Assembly: GCA_950295325.1 (NCBI GenBank)
Contig: OX485806.1
Span: 11,286,001-11,350,000, forward strand
Source: Polytrichum commune
Taxonomy: Eukaryota > Streptophyta > Polytrichopsida > Polytrichales > Polytrichaceae
DNA length: 64,000 nt
Direction: 5' to 3'
Of this stretch, positions 58,396-64,000 are shown one piece after another. The notes below the pieces were generated by a model. It was not told where the DNA came from and made no database searches. It saw only the letters and a program-made list of their open reading frames with translations. Numbering within the stretch: position 1 is the first letter of the stretch; the number at the start of each line of letters is the position of its first letter. The position numbers and the translations under genes were made by a program.

Positions 58396-61300
58396 TTGGG
58401 TGTGTTCAAAGGCAAAATATTTTGGGTATGGGAAGGCAATCATAGTGTGAATGCTTGGAGATGTCATATTGACCGTTTCATCTCAATGACCCAAAATAAC
58501 ATTACATGGTTGATTGCATATTCTTGGATTTGGGTGATTTTGTTGATATGTTGCTTGATGCTATGTGCGATATTATATGTGCATATTTTTAATCAATATT
58601 TTTGTCATATATTGTTGTTAGAAATTTATGTCTTTTGTTTATACTATTATTTATGAACATCTTCTTTGTGTAGGTCCATAAAGAGTGACCACATCAAGAC
58701 AAATTTGGTTCACAAGCTTCATATGATAAAAGTTTTGACACTCTTTAACACCAAGACTTTCATGAGCTTATACCCTCTGCACATTTTTTATATTTGTATC
58801 AATAGGCAACATAAGAATATGTAGTATCCTTTTATTTTGGATATGTTTACCCAATTATTGTACAAGGTGAGTAACTTATATACTCTAGATCAAATTTGGT
58901 TGGAGGTTTGTCCATTTAATCATAAGTACTCATTCATTTCATGTTCATTTTTAATACAATCTTGAATAATGGTGCAAAGGGAAATAACAACAACAACCAG
59001 AGAGGCATCCATAAAATACAAAGATAAAACTCCTTTGGCTTTGTGAAATGCATAGGGTATGTGGGCGGCAATGAAGAAAACTTCCAAAAAAACCATCAAA
59101 TATATAAAGAAGAATGAATTTGAGTAATGACTTGTTACAACACTTGCTCATGGTGAAGACTTTTTGAAAGAGTATTTATTCTCTTCATTCCTTTATATTA
59201 TTAAACATGAACAAAATGTCATGATGAATGCAATGCTAACAAATGTTTGTCCTATAGATCAACATGCATTTTAGACTCACTACAAAGTCTAATATGATGG
59301 TGGAGAAATTGCAAATGATTGCCAAACTCCAATTTAAGGCAAATTTAAAGTGCATTAGTTGCGTTGGTGGAATGTTAGTCACATGTCACAAGAGTCTCTT
59401 TGTTTTCTAGTCGGTGACGTCAAAGAGAATGTCCTAGAAACTTGGCTTCTGAAGGCCACTTTTTAAGCTTAGGTCTACTTCTATCCTTCGCAATATAGAA
59501 TTGTTTTTTATTTTTTATTTAACAAGTTGTGACTATTTGCTCTTTGTCTCATGGTTGGAACACGCAATAGTTACTCAATATGACAATATGGCTAAAATTG
59601 CCATGGGACCAATATCATTGAATGAGGATCTCCTCTTAGCATTGGATTACGTTGGAAAATGAAGAATTCAACTATGGACCAAAGGCTTTCATGCCATGTT
59701 TAGGGGTAGAACCCCATTCAATAATCATATTGCTATTATTTCGGTATAATGATTGTTGGTAACACCATAAAATTGAATACATTTAATACACTTGTGTGGA
59801 TTTCTTACAGTTTGTCAAGAGGAAGCTTGTCACTAATAATGTGATAACAATGAACTTTTCAACGTGAATTGCAGAAGGTGAATTGTGCATTTTCACTTGG
59901 ATACAATTGAGGACATGGTTTTCTGAGTGCCCACTAACTTTCATCATTTGGAGGAGATGAAAGAGTTAGCACATGCAAGAAATATGTTGATGACAATCAT
60001 GACATGGTTGATGCCACCTAGGTGCCAACAATGCCAATGGAGAAAGTTGTGAAGCACAAACATGGTTCTACATCGGTTGTCTCTCAAATACATGAGAAAC
60101 TTGAGTCCACCTTGCCTTTGGAGAGGCCATCCCATGACCCTTCCATAGTATATGCTTCCAATTTGACCGCTCATCTTATCTCTCAACAACATTCACAACA
60201 TGAAGCACAAAATCTTAGTGGAGGTAATAGGATTATTTCTTTATCTTCACTAGGTTCATAACAATTTTTTGTTATGTGGAAGAATACAATCATTGCAATA
60301 ATTTTGGATAGTGATGTTGATAAACACCCTCTCATGGTCGGCATGTTGGAGTCCTTGAAAAATGTAACATATGTATATTTATTTGAATGCATTATCATTG
60401 TACTATAATCCAAATCATAATGTAATCTAATATTGTGGGTGATGATTAATTGCAGATGTCTGCATGTGGTTGTAAGTTTCATGTTATAGTTGGAGACTTG
60501 CAGAAAGGGCTACATTTTCCCAATGTCTCCTCACCTTCCAACACCATCCCATAGTGAAATGCACACTCAACTTTCCACATTGAATTCTTTTTTTGAATTT
60601 GCTAATGTTCACCTTCATGAGGATGTTTGCATGTTTGTATTCCTCCCTAATGTGAAAGAAATCAAGCAAGATGTAATGACGTATGCGGAAACTTATGATG
60701 TTATTATTGCAAAGGGTTGGTGGAGCATTAACGAATTATTGTTATGCTCTGGAGTTGACAATACTCTTACGGTATGTGACAAGTCTTGTATTATACATTC
60801 TTCTTTATTCATATGTTTATGGTTGTTTAGTTCAAACTTATCATTTATGATGATTCATTCTAACGATATACTTGTTTTTGCAGACTTGTCAATTTTATAA
60901 TTTGCAAGATCATTGATTTATTATGTGTTTCGGAAGTGTGAAGGTGTGCCAATGTGGATGTGGGAGATGCCAACATATTCTTTAATCTAGCCAACTCACG
61001 GACTCAACTCATGAACAAAGAGGTCTCTTGGAGAGGTCATCAAGAGAAAGACTCAAAATCGCTGTAAGTTTTTATCGAGGCTTTACCTAATCTTGGAGAT
61101 GTGGTACTCGATGCCTATGCATCCACGTGTGATTGTAAACTTCAATGCCAATCATTTGTATTTGATTGCTCATTGTCTACTTGTTGCGTTAAATGGTTGA
61201 TTTTTGTGTTGTTTCCATGTGCTTCTATTCATGCATGTGAGAGAAGCGGTCATCACATTGTGGCCTTGGAGGGCGATTCGACCATATTTGATGCCATATT

Positions 61301-61421
61301 GTCTCCATTGTGTAAAGGGACTCCTCTCCTTACACAAGGAAGTGTACCTCACATTACATCCCTTGTGGACGAAGACGAACTTGTTCGGAAGGTTGCAAAG
61401 CATTCTCGCATTAGTAAGTAA
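58396..61421 (+). pseudogene. Decayed spliced gene with SAM-dependent methyltransferase-like C-terminus
   Basis: Protein-like pieces on the plus strand: WVWEGNHSVNAWRCHIDRF (58434), NLVHKLHMIKVLTLF (58704), a Ser/His-rich piece at 60022-60223, CKFHVIVGDLQKGLHFPN, then FVFLPNVKEIKQDVMTYAET and KGWWSINELLLCSGVDNTL to 60771, MPTYS-like sequence after 60884, and finally RKTQNRCKF, FIEALPNLGDVVLDAYAST and RSGHHIVALEGDSTIFDAIL (61030-61300). The last pieces follow the N4/N6-type DNA methyltransferase order TQ-x-P/C ... GDxVLDxxAS ... R-x-xVxxExD. Two clean introns, 60224-60455 and 60772-60883, have gt and ag borders. Stops and a frameshift near 61060 show it is broken. The catalytic DPPY-type motif was not located, so substrate is unknown. 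Domain call moderate. Confidence 0.45.
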
Positions 61422-64000
61422 GTTTGTTTGCCATTTGATGTATACCATGTTTATTTTGCATATGGCTACAATTCAAAGTATATTATATTTTTGTTTCATA
61501 TGAACATGATCATGGGCTAAATCCAATCACCTCCCAACTTGGATGTTGCATGTGATGATTTTGTATCAACCCCGCATCAACGAGGCGGGTCTAACACAAA
61601 ACATGATGGCCATGACATATCAAAAGCTCATAAATCTAGGTTCGAACAACGTGAAATTGGACCAAAAAGTGGCTTTGTCGCTAAATTTATAAAATTTCCA
61701 TTCAAGAGCATGAAAGTGATGCAAATTTAACCATTATTTAATAAACACAAATTACGATGCCCTTAATTACATATTATAAATAAAAATCCAAATGTTGAAG
61801 GAAAATATAATACATATAACATGTAGTATGTGTTTACACTACATTTGCAAGCATGTGACCATGTGACAAATTTTACTTTCAATTTATGCATGGGATGGCC
61901 TTCAAATGAGTTTCCAAGGCCCCACAATTTCAAGGTCATGGGTCTTGGGCCATAGTTTAAAGTGGCCCTACTATTCGCATTAGTTCATAACACTACACTA
62001 TTTATGATATTTAGTGTCATTGGCCTAGTAGTTTCATTTACCGTACTATGAAGCCTATGTGTAGGTTATAGTAATGACCAACAATTTGATTATTAGTGTA
62101 ACCTTGTGACGTTTGGCATTAGTTTGCTTACTACATTCACTATTGTATTTAGTGTCACCGATCCTATTTGTCTTGCTCAATATTCATTATAAACTACCCA
62201 TGTAGTGTCATTAACATTAAATGTAAACCTAACATTATTTGTCATTCATTGCAAAAATAAAAAATAAAAAATAAAAAATTGGCCATTATAGATTTACAAT
62301 GTTACAATGTCATGCTCTTGGTATGTGATTTTTCATCCAAATTTTAATCATCCTTGACAATATTTCATGACAAAAATGTTTGGATGCAAACCCTACCAAA
62401 AGTGGATGAACTATAAAGTAAGTTGGGATGACAGTAGTTGTAAAGTGGATCACAAGAAGTGTCAACATAAAACATAAAGCTAGATATTGATCCATTTGTG
62501 ACATTTGAAGATGACAATGTGAAATTTGAAGCCAGATGGAGTGGGTTCATGGATCTGAGTCTTTGTTGAAATTGAGTTGACCTTTGTATGGTGTCGATGT
62601 AGAAACTTATCATTGATTTGGTGAAGCAATGTCACCGGCCATATTAGTTGCTACTTTATAGATTACAAGAGCCTTTTTACTGGTTTATGGTCACTAAAGT
62701 GTCTATTCTCGGCAAGGGAGAGTAGTTTTGTTCCAATCGTCCTTTGTCCGGTGGGCATTGGATCATTAACATTACAAATAAACACTTTATTCATGCTAGC
62801 CTTGAAAAAGGTCCGGAGTTTCTATCTATCTATCTTACAAAGCCTCGTTTAACTGCAAAACATCATAATGCAACATATAACTCCTCTTTTGGCGGTGATG
62901 GACAAGCTTTGGTTTATGCTCGCTGTGAATATGGCTTCAACTTTCTTTCATTTCGGAGCCAATGTATATGAACATTGTGCTGGATAGTTAATTCGACCTT
63001 TGGTTTTCTTCCATCGATTGGAGAAATAATCTACTAGATGGGTTTCAATGGATAAGATACATGGGTGATATTTGGTTTGATTTTCATGTTCTCCAACTTC
63101 TACCAATTAGATTTACACAAAAGAACTCATGTTGCATTAGCAAATTTACGAAGAAACGTATGCAAAAATCGGTTAAAAAATCAGACCTTCCTTAATTCAG
63201 TTATGGTTATTAGAAGTGCATATTTGTTGATTTCTTAAGTGGATACAAAGGTCCTCCCAATTGTGTTCACTATTAAGTGTAGAGTAACTATAAATATTTG
63301 AAGAAGTAGTCCAATCTCCTTTAAATATGTGTTGTTATGATGTTTGCTCTTTGATCTTACCAAACCACATACCAATCACATCTAGGGGTCCAATTAAGAA
63401 AACGGCCACTTAAGACCCAACTACCTTATTGTTGTTCAATTTCACATGTCAATAATGCAGGTGTAGATTGGAAAATACAAGGAGCACATTGCTTCAAAAC
63501 ATGCTTCACAACAAATTTGTGCTTTGCTTCAAAACACAATGTTACGATTTAGTTTTTCAATTCTGCAATAAAATGGGTGTCGCCATTCATCATGTATCGA
63601 TATATTCATGTGCTAAACTCTATATGTACTCAACGAACAGACACTTCATTCACGTCGGTCGCCTCTGGGGATCGAAGTTTCTTCTCTGCACTCAACTCTA
63701 AATACTCTATAGAATTAGTAGGTAGGAAGGAGTGTGAATAAATATGGGTTATAACCCCTCCCCAGATGGACCACTAAGAAGACGACACGTCAGCAATACG
63801 AAAACCCTAGGAAGAATGTGAAACCCTAATCCCAAACCCTGGAGGGCGGCTCAACCTTCTACATAGTTCTCCTATCCAGTCTCACTTTCATGGCTCCTCA
63901 GTTCTCGCAGCGTCATAATCCGATGTTGATGTTGTTTATCGATCGGTCTCTGAACTTTTCTTCTTGGAGATCTCTTTGCACAACATCTACATCGGATTAT
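61422..64000. other. Gene-poor stretch with repeats
   Basis: No gene is supported. Two short plus-strand frames share a motif by eye: NKHFIHASLEKGPEFLS (62775) and NRHFIHVGRLWGSKFLL (63636). They may be duplicate exon fragments of an unidentified gene. One copy of the dispersed repeat lies at 63180-63400, and an (aaaaat)n run near 62257-62278. Confidence 0.4.
63180..63400 (+). repeat. Dispersed non-coding repeat, copy
   Basis: It reads 'agttatggttattagaagtg', 'aaggtcctcccaattgtgtt', 'agtagtccaatctccttta' and 'tctttgatcttacc', aligning base by base over long stretches with the inverted copy at 14280-14530. Non-coding. Confidence 0.6.

Overview
The window looks like an AT-rich, gene-poor piece of a streptophyte nuclear genome (land plant or charophyte-type alga). 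The evidence is a decayed plant-type L-type lectin receptor kinase, a plant-type PAP2 lipid phosphatase reading frame, intron-containing MULE-like transposase relics, a CACTA element and a Ty3/gypsy element. The Ty3 element carries a DNMT3-like cytosine methyltransferase. DNMT3-type enzymes persist in early-branching streptophytes, and DNMT capture by retrotransposons has been reported in dinoflagellates and charophyte algae, so a non-flowering-plant genome is favoured. Species cannot be named from sequence alone.

Layout. 1-8.3 kb: non-coding, with dispersed repeats. 8.4-9.3 kb (+): PAP2-family ORF with two weakened catalytic motifs. 9.3-17.7 kb: non-coding repeats, a 130-bp MITE family and one strong hairpin. 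17.7-19.0 kb (-): lectin receptor kinase pseudogene. 21.1-23.3 kb (-): MULE-like relic carrying a 411-bp MITE. 24.9-25.5 kb (-): unidentified gene fragment. 26.4-36 kb (-): Ty3/gypsy element with the order gag, zinc knuckles, protease, cytosine methyltransferase, RT, RNase H, integrase, PHD finger. It is interrupted by a 1274-bp CACTA element that itself holds a tRNA-derived SINE. 36.4-36.65 kb: extreme G-rich tract. 37.7-48.6 kb (-), possibly to 51.4 kb: a large LINE. It has an intact 529-aa ORF1 and a broken ORF2 with a 2A-like peptide, APE endonuclease, RT, an unassigned domain, RNase H, a CCHC finger and a restriction-like endonuclease, i.e. a Dualen/RandI-like dual-endonuclease layout. 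52.1-52.8 kb: five short palindromes. 54.8-57.7 kb (+): second copy of the MULE-like gene. 58.4-61.4 kb (+): decayed spliced gene with a SAM-methyltransferase-like C-terminus. 61.4-64 kb: non-coding repeats.

The two most interesting systems are the Ty3 element pairing a DNA methyltransferase with a PHD chromatin reader, and the LINE pairing two endonuclease types with a 2A peptide. Both are decayed copies, so mechanism must be inferred from relatives. A third methyltransferase-like module (58-61 kb) and a very tentative fourth (between RT and RNase H of the LINE) sit near or within mobile DNA in the same window.
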